Below, in pieces: positions 37,842-50,786 of a stretch of 64,000 nt of DNA. Position 1 is the stretch's first letter. Every line of letters starts with the position of its first letter. The position numbers were made by a program, and so were the translations under genes. Below the pieces are notes generated by a model that searched no databases, was not told the origin of the DNA, and saw only the letters and a list, made by a program, of their open reading frames with translations. This DNA comes from Lutjanus erythropterus (lineage: Eukaryota; Chordata; Actinopteri; Lutjaniformes; Lutjanidae), in contig CM034605.1 of assembly GCA_020091685.1 (NCBI GenBank), positions 6,221,519 to 6,285,518 of the forward strand. Direction: 5' to 3'.

Positions 37842-40800
37842 ATCTATTTGGGACAGCGGGCTTGATAATGTAACATATAGGGTGACGATTAGACGTTGGA
37901 GTGCTTGGAGAGCGTCATTCTGTAATGTTGCCAAAATAACTACAGCTATATATGCTCTGAGGGAGAAATCAATCTCTCACAGGGTCATATGTCATCAAGC
38001 TGAGACATTCCTCACAGCACATCATTATCAGTCATCCCTGGTAGTCAAAATGCTTCCCATTGATTTCAAAGCTGCTGCTGCTGCTGTTAGACATATCCAA
38101 AGGGCATGGCTGAACAGAGTGTATATAGAGCTATTTGAATGGGAATTCTCCTCACACCAAAAGCATCTTTGTGTCAGCACAAATGCCAGTGTATGTGCAC
38201 CCTTATTGAGCTTGACTGAGTGAATTATCATCTTCCTGGTATTGGCCAAATAATTCTAATATCGTGTAGATTGTGACGTATAGGATTTGACACGGACGGT
38301 ACTAGCTGCTCTGACTCCAACTGAAGCTGTACTCAGGCCAAGAGAGGAAGAGGATTTGGTGAGCGACACATATACTTACACAAAAGACGCATGCATGCAC
38401 TCAAATACCACCAGTTTTGTAGTCAATGCTTTTGCTCCACCACACACAATTAAAGTCCCAATTAAAGGCCATTATGGGTTTTCCACTCGCAGCAACCACA
38501 GGGAGAGCAGCTCCACGGCCCGTACATTGCGGGCACACAGATGTCTCCTGTGTTGTCATCCAAAGGAACTCAGACTGATCCACTAACTTTATGATCATAA
38601 TTACTGATCAAAATTAAAGTGCAACAACAACAATATAAACTCAGAGGACGCAATAAAAAAAAAAAAAGTTTGAGCGATTCCGGTAAAAGGGGCCAAGTGG
38701 GATTACCAGAGGTAAAGTGTTTGTGAGATGTTCATCCTGAGAAGGAAAGTACACTGAAGTGATGACAGGCAGTGACTGAAGCCACGACAGTGCATTAAAC
38801 CCTCACTTACCACAAGAGGGAGGCATTTCCCTGATATTTTACCAGAAATGACAGTCTTAATACAGTTTTTCCCAATCATTTTAAACCTTTCCTGAGACTA
38901 CAGCTCAGTTTCTCAAAACTCTAAACAGACAACCATAAACACAAAATGCAAAACTCTACAAATCCCTAACAAAAGCAAACGCTGGACTACTTATCTCTTT
39001 CCAAAATGTTTTTCTTTTGCATTAGTGACATATATGCTGTCTTATCAATAAGTTTATACCTTTTGCATTTTCAGTGTTACACTGTAGCTGGGGGATACAC
39101 TTTATTTTACACTAATGAGATGTAACAAGCAGCACTTGGTATCAAATTACATAAAAAACTATAAAAAATATGTTTTTATTAGATCTGTATTAGATTTTCT
39201 TAGAGGGTAATTGGGGGCACATTACAAAAGAACTGTACTGTAAAGTGACATCACATATCTGCTACTTGAGACACAACGTCTTTGGGAGTCCAATACAATC
39301 GGCAGAGTAGCTGAGACTGATGCTTTTGATCACATTATCTGCCTACAGTATTACAATAAGCCTGCAGTCACCCATAGACAAAATATTCCTCTGCCTCTAT
39401 AATTTTGTCTGCTACTTGGTAGATGAGATATTATGTGATTTCACCTTAGTTTACACTTCAGTTCTGTTGAAATGTATCCTTAATTACCATTTAATTAAGT
39501 CTAATAAGAGTTTATTAAAGGTTCCAATCATGTCTAATAAAAAACATATTATTCCTATTTTTTGTCAAATTTGATGAAATATATCAGGTTTTACATCTTA
39601 TTAGTGTGCTGTAAATTAAAGTGCATGGTTTAGTATGGTCAACCAATGTGTCCCCCATCTCATCTGAGACAACCATCCTTACTCGCCGTCCTCTTACTCT
39701 CACTCCCTGACCTCAAGCTCTTGCCTCACCATTGACCTCCATTTCCATCCAAAGCAGGGGAGCTCCTCCACTGTGGCATTTTTATACTGTTAAAACTCTA
39801 CGTTTCAAGTTCCAGTTTTCATGTGCTGTAAAACTGTGAAAAACTGTAAATCTGGCTGAGGATATTAAATAAAAATTACACATTTTAATATGTCTTCCTA
39901 CTTATGCAATTGTGTCTGTGTTTCCTACAAAGCAGCAATCAGCAGCAGATTTGAGTTCTCACCACAGATGAAAGCGCAGGGCTCTGTATCTGCTGTGAAG
40001 CATCCATTCACCACCATACCCACACACAAGTTCAACATGAGTGTCTTCCCTTGAGCGGGGCCCAGAAGTGTCATGCGTTTCCGCTTCTGTGTTCCCATCC
40101 TCTTACCCAGTGACCTTAATGAGAGTGTGAGCTCCTCACTTGGCCAAACAATACGCTGTTGTAGAGACGGCTGCGATAAGAGGTGACCAGTCAACAGCCT
40201 CTGGACATGCAGCTGTGCAGGCGCACTGCTCTCCCTATCTGTCCCCGGCCTGACACGCAGAATCAGTTGCCAGATCAAGCAGCCTTACACGCACACACAC
40301 ACGTGTCAAAATGCATGTGAGTGTACACAGTCACACACACACAGGCACAAAAGTGCATCCCATTCCCACCCAATTTTGTGCTCTGAGAACTAACAATCTG
40401 TTTAGCGCAAAAACTGCTGCTGCTCCTTTTGATCTTCAGTTCAAGGCGCCGATGATCTAATTCCAAATCTGGTGATGAACCAACCAGTGCCAAATATCTA
40501 AAACAAGTGTTAACAACAACATGACTGTGAACTGCAGGGTGATAAATGAACTCTTTCTTCGTGGTCACTATGGTTTATCCTCTGAACTATTTAGGGCTAA
40601 AAGAGAGCTTTTATTTTCAAGAACAAACTTATTTTGTGAGGCAGAAAATTTTAATTTAGTCATTTTCAAGGTGCAGAGTGTTTTCCCTTGGGAAGGATTT
40701 CAAAGTAGAATACATTACATACATTTAATAATATAAGCAAATGTGGTACCCAATTTAATACAGATAAGTCTTATAAATTGTTGATGGAGGTCACATCAAC

Positions 40801-41800
40801 AACAGCTTTGAACCAAACTTATACATTCCAATGGAAATAATAAATTTACTTTCATGTAGAGCTCAACTTTGTTGAATATTATGCACTACAGAATCATACA
40901 TAGGATAATATTATATGCCATTTAAAAAATCTGAGTCGTTAATCATTATTAATTAAAGTGTAAAAGCAAATACATCCAAACAGGCACTATTGGCACCAAC
41001 AGGGAAGAAAGCCATGTCCAGATTTAGTTGAATGGTTCAAATGGTGGAGGTCACATGACATGTCCTCTTTGAATCTCTGGTTGCAAGGACTGGTAATTTC
41101 TATGACATTTGGTCTATTATATTTATTATTATATTCAGGAGAAAATGTTAAAGGGAGTGTACTATATTTTATTTGTACTTTTTTAGGAAAGGTTATTATA
41201 TTGGCATTTTGCTTTAATTTGACAGTCAGCAGTGTAGAGATAGACGGGAAACATGGGGCAGAGACAGGGGCATCACATGGGTTACATTTATGTGCCTTAA
41301 AAGGCCATAAGTGATTCTGGAGAAAGATAGTTGACTGTTGATTCTCATTCTCAGGCTGCCAAAAATAAACTGCCTATGCCAGCTTTCACCACTTTATTAT
41401 TAGGGCACCAAATGTCCTTCATGGTTATTTGTTTGTCTTGTTCTATGTCTATTTGTCACTTTTATGTGGTCAGATTTGTTCTGTTTGTTCTCTTATCTGC
41501 TCGTCAGACATTTACTGAGAGATGCTGAGCTGTGTTCCAACATATCTTAATGTTTTGGTTATTAAAAAACTTAAATTACCAAAAAAAACAAAAAAACAAA
41601 CAAACCCCAAAATCATTCACAACCATGTTGACAGTGCTGACCTAGAACTGAGTCCAAAATGAAGGGCGCTATCATACTAGCTGAAAAACCTGCAAATTAA
41701 TTTTGTTTTGTCACTTTTCAGAGTCATCAATCACTGAAGCAGACAGACAGAGATGAGAAGACAGGCAGGTGGTCATCAGAACAGGTAGTCAGGCGCGCGC
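37842..41800. other. Intergenic, no gene recognised
   Basis: 4 kb of non-coding sequence. Short simple tracts include a poly-A at 38647-38660 and CA-rich stretches at 40290-40345. 38870-39600 is AT-rich with no clear terminal repeats. No reading frame shows codon-like conservation or splice-bounded protein motifs. Confidence 0.4.
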
Positions 41801-41823
41801 ACACACACACACGCACACACACA

Positions 41824-41895
<72 letters not shown>
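41801..41895. repeat. (AC)n microsatellite
   Basis: About 95 bases of AC repeats with one ACGC and one ATAC interruption. It generates false His/Thr and Cys/Val reading frames on both strands. Confidence 0.95.
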
Positions 41896-41898
<3 letters not shown>

Positions 41899-44800
41899 GT
41901 GATGAATTAGAGCTAGAGGCAAAAGAGGAAAGAGAGGAGGACAGAGCCATGGCACGGAACCAAACCATGACAACCAAATACAATTAATGACAAAAGCAAT
42001 TGCTGCTGTTAGAAAAGGCTGAAAAAACACTTTTTTAAAGTGTAAAAATTTCCAGTGTGGTGTTGGCACTATTTGGTCTATCCAGTTAGAACGAGTCTGT
42101 GGGTGACTCTCAGTCATTGAAACCAGACGCACACGTGGGAGAGCTGAACAGGACGGGAAAACAATGACGGATATTCCAGAGTCAATGAACTGTCTCAGCC
42201 AGACAATCTGCAGTGATGTAGGGTTATGTGTGTGAATGAATGAGGTGTTTCCCCTAATGTGGCCTATAATCTGACCCTCCTGGGAGGAGCAGGAGGAGTG
42301 CCGTGGAAAATATTCAGACTGGAGGTCCATTTTTAAATCTTGTACATGCAGGGGAAAAGAGAAGTGCTGTCGACCAAGAACAAACAAAAACACAGGAATG
42401 TAGAGAAAGAGCAAAAGGGAATATTTGCAGGAATGGAAAGATAAAAGGAAAGAAAAGGAGAGCATTAGGCAGAACAAGCTTGAGCCATGTGTAAACAGAC
42501 TATATAGAAACCAGATATGGCCAATCCTAAAGGTAATATACAGGGGGAATGCGTTTAGCAGAGTCCATTAAAGCCAAAAGTCTCTGAGGGAACGCTTCTA
42601 GCCAGACATGGGACTCTGATGGAGGTAGCCAAGACACTCTAACTCCAGGTTAGCCTCTCACTCTGAGTAATGGACCAGGGTGTTTTCAGACTCCCATGGC
42701 CCCTCGCGAGTCCCGCCGAGCCCCCATGATGAAGTTAGAGAGGCAGCAGCAGCGCTACGGCACAGAGACAGAGTGAGCCGTGCCCGTCTCCTGTTGCTGT
42801 TGAATGTAATTTCGGATCGTATTGCAGCGGAAGCACAACTGACAGAGGAGGAATCTATCGAATTCAGCTCAGACATCACAATAATATTGAGTCTTGTTTA
42901 TAAACACACATTCAGGATGCTTCGGGAGTATCATTCGTTTGAAAGCCCCAGTGCTGAGTCCTGAGAGCAAACCCTAAAAGAGGTGTTGAAATGGTGCCAT
43001 TTGATAAGGCTGCTGTAAAATATTTGGATATTTTTGTTCTACCATGTCATTTGTTTATTTAACTCTGTATTTGTGATATCTGTCACTAGGGATGTCATGA
43101 GAACTGATTATTAGGTACCAAGTCAATCCCAAAATCCTGAAATTGTGACATTACTTGTTTTTCTACAGTACTGTAGGTACTGGGCGAACAATTCCTCTGG
43201 ACCTGACAGGCGCTGCATATAGATTTACAAGTGTTCTGGTCTTCCTTTAAACGTCAAAGGAAGAAGAACGTGTCCACTCATTGAACAGAACAATAATAAG
43301 TTGTGTACACAAATACTTTGGATTCAAGGTGGATCATCAGGGATTCATAATTAATTAGCAAAAACTAGTGTGCAAATGGCGTCATCAAACCTTTCAGAAG
43401 AGAAGACACTTCCACCTCAGCAAAACATCTCAAAGATAGGCATCCAGATTTATTTAAAAAAAATCAAAGTCAGTAATTTGGATTCATGCTAATGTTACAT
43501 TAGTGATTGGTGACAGCTAGCATTGCTGCATAGCTAAAAATGTTCCACAACGTTAGCAATAGCTAAATGCTAAAGGCTACCCTGTTTAGGCTAACATAAT
43601 ATAAGTACAGTACCAGGCTCAGTCCCGACTCCTTACTGTTCACTCTATTATCTGTCATCAAAATATAAAGTTAGCATTTTAAATTAATTGTTCTGGGCTA
43701 ATTCTCAGCCACCATATTAGTAAATTTAGACCACTGTTTGCACTTTGAGTTCAACTTCTAAGTTTAGCAGAAGAAATGACTTTTCGTTACTTTTCAGACA
43801 TGGGCAACATGCTTAGTAAATACACCCCTCAGTCTTTTGTCCTGGAAGCTCAGAAGAATTATTGTTTTTTTTACAGTGGTTGAATTGTGAGAATCATGGG
43901 ATTTCACTGGTATTGGTATCAATGACTCAATTTCTGGTCTTGTGATGTCCCTATTTGTGACTGAGAGTCCACACCCATTCCAGCTATGAGATTGTGCTTA
44001 GGTACAGCAGTGGGCTAAATGTTCACTAACATGCACAGTGACAATGCTAACATGATGATATTTAGCAGTAATACTGTCTGATATTTTCATAATTTTGTTT
44101 ATGTGTCATTTTGCATGCTTGCATTTGCTAATAAGCATTAAACCAAATTCAGCTGAGACTGATGGAAGTGTTGTTGGTTTATGACTAAATATGTGCAAAA
44201 CCTCATGGTGGCATTCATGCGTGCATAATTATACCAAAAAGTGGAGGTGAAAAGTTGGTATGGCAGGAATTTTTTTCATTTAATTAATACATGATAGTGC
44301 CCTTTCCATGCTTTTAATCATGACCAATAAAACTGCTCTTTCTCTCTAAAATTAACTAAAACTCCCAGCACTCTTTGAGAAAATATTCCGCCAAGCTGCA
44401 TTTGAGAAATATGATGTATGAGCTTACATGTTCGTCACAACACATGACTAAAATTAACCTTACTAACTAAAATAAATGGTGTCATATGTTGACAGTCTTC
44501 ATGTCAGCTCGGCATCGAAATAATCCAGTAAGATAAACTGTATTTCTCACTAAAATAAGTGCTAGTTGGTGGATCAGATACACTGAATAAAAAAGTGACT
44601 CACAACACTCCAACTCACCGTCTATCATGTGTGTGTGATGGTATTTAAGGAGGTTTTTTTTAGGCCGTTACCAAAGTAACTACCCAGTTTGCTCTTCCTG
44701 TTTGGTGCTGGAAAAACCACAGCTACCTTCTGATAATATTGATTTTATCTGAATGTCAAGGCGTTTGCTCCCCCAGGTCTCATAGTGAGGTTGCAGCTGG

Positions 44801-47800
44801 TTCATTTGCTCCATTGCTCAGGGTGACTAGATCCTACCAAACCAAATGTGAGACAAAGAGCATGTTTGTGTGGGACAATGTGGGACACGTTATCAAGGCT
44901 GAGAGGTAACCTAAAATTTTGATATTAAAAAAAAAAAAACATTTCTATTCTGTCCCTTAGTTGTTAACATCTCTGTGCTTTGCCCTCTGGTTGATTCTGT
45001 TGCACATCATAGACAATAGATAAGTTGTTTCCCAGTTTGTTATCCCTGCCAGGGGATCGTGTAATCGCTTCTGCGTGATCAACAGACCTGCATCTTGTCC
45101 TGAGATAATCTCGCATATTTTTGGACCGGTCAGTCTAATTTTTAGTGCACATCCACCTGATGCTGAAGGACCTCTGTGATGCAGAATTTTTGAGAAACCT
45201 TGAAAAGCTTTTTTTTTTATGTCTGCATGACGACGACATTGTCAGGTCATCCCATTCTTGTGAATGTGATATCTCAAGAACGCTACGAGGGAATTTCTGG
45301 ACAGTTGGTCCAAGTGTCAACTTGGACTTGATGATGAAGTGATTAGTGGTCAAAGGTCACAGTGGCCTCACTAAAAACATTTTTGGGCATAGCTAATTCA
45401 TTTGCTAATTATGACAAAATTGCACACAAATATAAAATAGGATAAAATAATGTGTGAAGACAGCATGTTTCTCAGTGGAAATCATTCACTGGAATGATAT
45501 GACATGTATAGTGACTTTTTTTTTTTTAACTAAAAATACACTTAAAACCTTTTATTAAATTCCTTCAAATTTACAGATTAATATAGTGGTAAGTCCCATA
45601 TTAAATTCCATCAAACTCTTCACTACACTATATGAGTCAGGCAGCCATGGACGTAAACTGTAACTTGATTGGTTAGTGGCAACATACATCTGTGAGGCAG
45701 CAACTCTATTTTTAGTCAGCTCTCTTTCCTACGACCATTAACAGCTGACTGCTCACTCTTCTTTCCCAGCTGCTAGGGGAAACAAGTGATCAGCACCTGC
45801 TTCAGTTTGCAATCTTGTTTCAGTTCAGGACAATGTATGTGGAGGTCATGTTAAGGTCATGTTAACAGAACTTTCAAATCTCAGCTGGTTACAGCTGGCA
45901 GTTATGGTGACATTGCAGTAGGTGCTTCACCATCTGTTGCTTGGTAGGCATTTCCTTTTCTTTGTGGTTGTTTGCATCATATTCAGCCTAAATCTGCATG
46001 GCTTATGACTTTGTGGTGACACATGTTTTCCTGCTGGGCGTAGGGTAGCAAAGATGGTGGCAGATTACCTGACGCATGTTTGCACAGACATCAGCATATT
46101 CATCACAGCCACTGGATAAAAGCCACATGTTAGACAACCGTCTGTCCTGCAGCAGTTTGAAAATTAGAGCCAATCAAAATGTGGGACATGCGACAAGGGA
46201 TAAATATGATGTGCAGTCCCACATAAAGTGGGACACCTGGTCACCCTAGTCTGTGGTGGCATTAAAGGAAAAATTAAGGGATTACAAAAGTCATTAGGAT
46301 TCACTGTAATGAGTGTCTGTACAAAATTTCATGGCAATCTATCGAACAGTTGTTAAGATATTTCAGTCTGGACCAAAGCGGTGCACTGACCGCCTACTAG
46401 AGGCTAAAAATGAGATCAATTAACCTTCACCTGACAAGCGAGACAAATCCTCCCTTTCCTTTCTTGTCATTCATTGCGCCCCCATGTCTTTTCCTCAGTG
46501 GTTAACCAATTCTTGGCTCGTTCCTCCAAGTGCGACGCCATCGCTATTATAATGCCATCATGCCTGCCTGCCAAGCCATAGCGAATGATGTCACTTCCAC
46601 CCTTGGTCATGGTGGTTTGGGTTTGGCCACTGGTGCATGTGACAATTTGTGCCCTACTAGAAAGCCCTGAAGCTTCCAGCTTGGCGAGAAGCCACAACAT
46701 CCACACCCTCACCCACTTTCACAGCGAGACACTCAGTGATGCAGCTGAATGTTTTAATTCACTAGAGAGCTTTTGACTATGCCCTTATTTCTCTGCTCAC
46801 TTTAATACTTCCATGTTAAATATCCAGCGCCCTCTCTTCTTCTGCCGTCATGCAGCAGAGCATCTCCACTCCTGTCATTTACCCCGTGGCTTTGTAGCTG
46901 TGTTGCGAGGCGGAAAGGAGCAGGGCAGGGCGAGGCGCAGGCCCAGCGGTGGCTGATGTATGGCTTCTGGAGAGGAAACACAGTACAGGCGATGAGAGAA
47001 TGTGGAAATGTACGCATGGCATGATGCCGGCCGGGCCCAGCCCACTCTGCACTGTGTTTAGAAGCTGCCTTTCTTCTTGTGCCAGGTGGGCGGGGGATGA
47101 AAGAGGGCAGTGTGTGTGTGGGGGGGGGGCACTGGTGGGTGGACACAGGCCTGGGATCAAACAACAGAGAGGCAGTGGAGGGTGACGGTGGTGGGGACTG
47201 GTGGTTGTTGGATGAGTGTGAGGAGTGGTCAATTGACTGGACAGCTTTAATACTTATGTGATTAATTACTGCACCCCCTCATCTCTGGTTTTGGGATATT
47301 ACCAAGGCCATTAATGACCCATTCATTAAACTCTTAGATGCTGTGTTTTTTTCAGTTCAATGCGCCACAGCAGATTCCTGTATAAGCCTCTATAAGTGCA
47401 TAATACATTTTGATGCATTTCTTTGTCATCTATGGTGTGAAAACACAGATTTTCACCCAGTCAGAAAGTAAAAGAGCCTGTACTCCTACAGTTCCACTGG
47501 AAGAATCTTAATCAACTGAGGGGTTTCAAACTGATGTTTTGAATCTTCGACTTTCAGGGGACAGCCCTATTGTGATGTTCTAAATTGCTACTCAATGTGT
47601 ACTAGCAAAGCATATTTTATGAAGTATACCACTTTTTCCTCCATGACCGATGTCTGTAATTTGCCAGTCATCAGCATCACTATTCAAACTCTGATTCTGC
47701 ATGCTGTATTTGAGGTTGGGAATTTCACATACATACTTGCAAAGTGACTAACAGCAGGGGAAGATGCCTTGTTGTCCTCATAGTGTCTCATTATCCCGAC

Positions 47801-48764
47801 CCTTCCAGCTCAGGCGTGTGGGTTCTTAGCGGGGAACCCTAGCCCAGAAGTGGTGAGGATGGGACAAACCAACCACTGCTCACAGGCTCCGGCCGGATGG
47901 AGAGGGAAGAAGACAACACTCGTCATTTGGAGGTTTGGGTCCGATTGCTTCCCCTCGCGAGGGACTTAAATGTCCCCCCTGGGAATGCGGTCCCTTTTAC
48001 ACCCACGCCTAAAGACACAGAGAGGGAGAATGTGGTGTAAAAATACAAAAATAAGGAAGAAATACGAACAGTGAAGTTTACACTGCAAAACATGGTCACT
48101 GTCATGTCTCCAAGAAACAGCACGAATAAAATATGTTTGAATTGAGTCTATAAAAAGAGTCATATATTATACTGTGGGAATGGGTTGTGAAAGTGACTGG
48201 GTACTCATTATGGTGGTGAGGAATTCAGAGGAACCTAATTTTTCAATTATAGTTGAGGCCAAAGGTGAAGGTGTGTAATTTTAGCCTTTTAGACATTAAA
48301 GCAGCTGTAGTCAACATTTTTATATCATCACTGCATCACATGATAATATGTATGTGGAGGAGATCACTCAGAGTGATAAACTTATCACTCAACCCTGCTG
48401 TTTCCTGCAGCTATTCAGAACATCACTGCATCTTTCAGCTAAGCGTTTTGTTTTTTTGCCATGTCATGTTTAGGGTGTAGCAAGCGACTCTTTCCAGAGA
48501 AAAGGCGCGACAAAATGATTGTACCCTACCTGCCCTCTACCTAACTGCACACAGGCAAAATTAGTGACTACCTAGTGAATATAGAGCATTTAGCTAAAAA
48601 GCCAGATATATTTGTGTTAGTGGAGACTAGTGATGCATGGATGGGCTTTGAGTTTGCCCAAATCTGCATGCATGCATATATCATCCACCTGCCACCACCT
48701 CAAACTTATTATTTTCTCTGATTTTGACACCACACCTCTACCCATCCCTGTAGGCTATATTACC
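41896..48764. other. Gene desert with dispersed fish repeats
   Basis: Three stretches match words from a dispersed fish repeat. They are 43990-44230 ('taacatgatgatatttagca'), 45240-45400 ('agtggtcaaaggtcacagtg') and 46265-46400 ('aaatttcatggcaatctatc'). All three may be parts of one long fragmented element. 42660-42965, 46470-46780 and 47760-48010 are complex and repeat-free. No gene was found. Confidence 0.4.
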
Positions 48765-48915
48765 TTATTATTACCTTATTACCTGAACTCTCAGCTGCTC
48801 TGCCCCCTGCCTCTGGAATTCTCTCCCACAAGGTGACAAAGTATTGACTTTCTTTCCAAGTTCAAATCCCATCTTAAAACACACCTTTTTAAACATTATT
48901 ATTATTATTATTATT

Positions 48916-48957
<42 letters not shown>
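48765..48957 (+). mobile_element. 3' tail of an L2/CR1-type LINE ending in (ATT)n(GTT)n
   Basis: One frame reads SAPCLWNSLP then LTFF, SNPILKHTFL, which resembles the C-terminal end (WNSLP, FKSxLKTHLF) of reverse transcriptases in the L2/CR1 group. It is followed directly by 48895-48918 (ATT)n and 48919-48957 (GTT)n. L2/CR1-group LINEs typically end in short tandem repeats rather than poly(A). The copy is 5'-truncated. Confidence 0.6.
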
Positions 48958-48958
<1 letters not shown>

Positions 48959-50213
48959 TTGTAAATTATGGTGCACAAGCTTTCTGGATGATGCCGTAGT
49001 TATGAACCTGACAAGACACAGGAAACTCTCCAGAGGAAACAGAATTAAATAATGTGCTGCTGTGTCTTGGGCGTAAACTCGCACACAGTGGTTCTCTCTT
49101 ATTGGGGAGATACATCCAATTTCTCACTCACAGTCCATCCACTATTAATGAGAATTTTATTTGGCCCACCAGATCCATGGAAATTACCACAGTGCCCAGT
49201 GTTGTAACAGTGTTCCTCTCTAGTGAAGAAAGAAACGTTGGACTTATTTGTTGCTCTCTATACTGTGTCCATAAAATGACCCTCTGTGTTTAGAATATGT
49301 CCATTCACTGCTGCCCCCAAGTGGCAAAAAATGAGTTACTAAAGGTTTAAAATATGTACAGTCCAAAAAACAGCTAAACTGAAGTTAAATTAGCGTTTTG
49401 GTGGAGGTTACATGCATGACAGAAATGTCAGTGTCTGTCAGTGATGGAAACCAGACATTGTTTAGGGGACTTCTGAAACTGAACCATGTTTTGAAAGCCG
49501 ACCTTATTTCATAAGGAAATCCGTGCGTTGGAATACATAATCAATGTAATTTTTGTCTTACTCTGCTATGTGGTCTTATAACCTCCTTGCCCACTCGCCC
49601 ACCCCCCGGTTTACACTTGAATGCACTCGCTTTATTGGCTCCGTCGTTCCTGTTCTGAAGCAGCGGGGCCTTGCCAGTCGTCGTGGTTACTATAAAAACT
49701 AATCATTTCAATTTCCTTGTATCTTATTTCATTCATTTACTTTAATCACGGTGTATGGGAGGCGCCAATGTTTCCCCATGAGTGGCGTCTGCTAAAGAGA
49801 GCAGAAATTTCGAGCGGGCCGTTTTCAGCTGGCACCGGGGCAGAGACATCCATACTACTGTATTTAATGACTGCACTGGAGTTCAGGCGATTAGAGCTCA
49901 TCTTAGAAGAGCTGCACGCCCTTTTGATCTTTGAATCCTGCAAATGAAGTCAAGGGGAGAGACAGAGACGAATCACCTGCGGTTTTGGAAATCATTTAGA
50001 ACGGACTGGCTTTCCAAACTGATAGGGGGTGAAAAGGGTTTGATCTTTGTTAGATTGGCTGCTCAAGATTCCCTATCTGTCTTTATTTCTCTCTGCGAGC
50101 GTGTGTGGGGTGAAAAAGAAGGAAAGAGAGAGTGGCTTAGGTTTCTCATAGACATGAATTCTTCCAGACTGAAAAAAAAAAAATGCAACACTAAAACAAT
50201 GTAAGCATGAAGA
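48958..50213. other. Intergenic, no gene recognised
   Basis: Includes a repeat-like stretch around 49220-49380 ('cactgctgcccccaagtggc'). A repeat-free segment at 49740-50010 is open on both strands, but no protein family is recognisable. Confidence 0.35.
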
Positions 50214-50786
50214 CACGCTCTTAGAAACAAGGGTTCCAAAAGGGAACTTTCTTAAGGACTGAGGTTTGACCCAGAACTATTTGCCTCTGAACCTAACCCT
50301 TTATTGAAGAAAGGGGTTGTTGAGGGTTCTAGTAAGAATACTTTTCATCAAAAGAACCCTTTTTTGAAAGTTCTTCAAGGGTTGTTGAAAAAACCCTTGG
50401 GATATAATAGGGTTCTTGGTAGAACCTCCTTGGTGGGTTGTAGATAAAACACTCAGATCATGATAAGGTTGTCAGTTGAACCCCTTGAGTGTGTTTCAGG
50501 AATATAAAAAAGTTCTTGGTAGATCCCTCTATTTGTGTCCTTGTTAGCACCCTTCGAAGTTGGACATGTTCTGGATAAAACCTCCAGAGAGGGTTGTAGG
50601 TGGAACCATTACACCATACAAGGGTTCTCTATAGAACCTCTCGTAGGATGCTCTTGGTAGTACCTTTCACAGATGGTTCAAGGTATAATCTATAATGTTA
50701 GGTTCTGGATAAGACTTGAGCTGAACAAGCTGGATAAGCCAAAGAACCCTTCATGGTTCTAGTTAGCATCTTTCTTCGTAAGAGTG
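50214..50786. mobile_element. Inverted-ended element built of AGGGTTCT/AGAACCCT units
   Basis: Ends are CACGCTCTTAGAAACAAGGG on the left and TTCTTCGTAAGAGTG on the right (inverted CACTCTTA). The interior contains many alternating copies of GGGTTCT and AGAACCC spaced about 20-60 bases apart, so the strand can fold on itself repeatedly. Non-coding. The CACTCTTA ends resemble a repeat common in fish. Confidence 0.6.

Noticed and set aside
41776..42477. 233-codon minus-strand open frame
   Set aside because: Its last third is the (AC)n microsatellite read as Cys/Val repeats. The remainder shows no family motif or splice structure.
46802..47261. Overlapping open frames on both strands
   Set aside because: Produced by purine/pyrimidine-biased low-complexity sequence (poly-G at about 47119-47128); Pro/His/Thr-rich products without motifs.
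48765..48957. CRISPR-like short repeats
   Set aside because: Trinucleotide microsatellite and other tandem tracts lack unique spacers, and the DNA is vertebrate.
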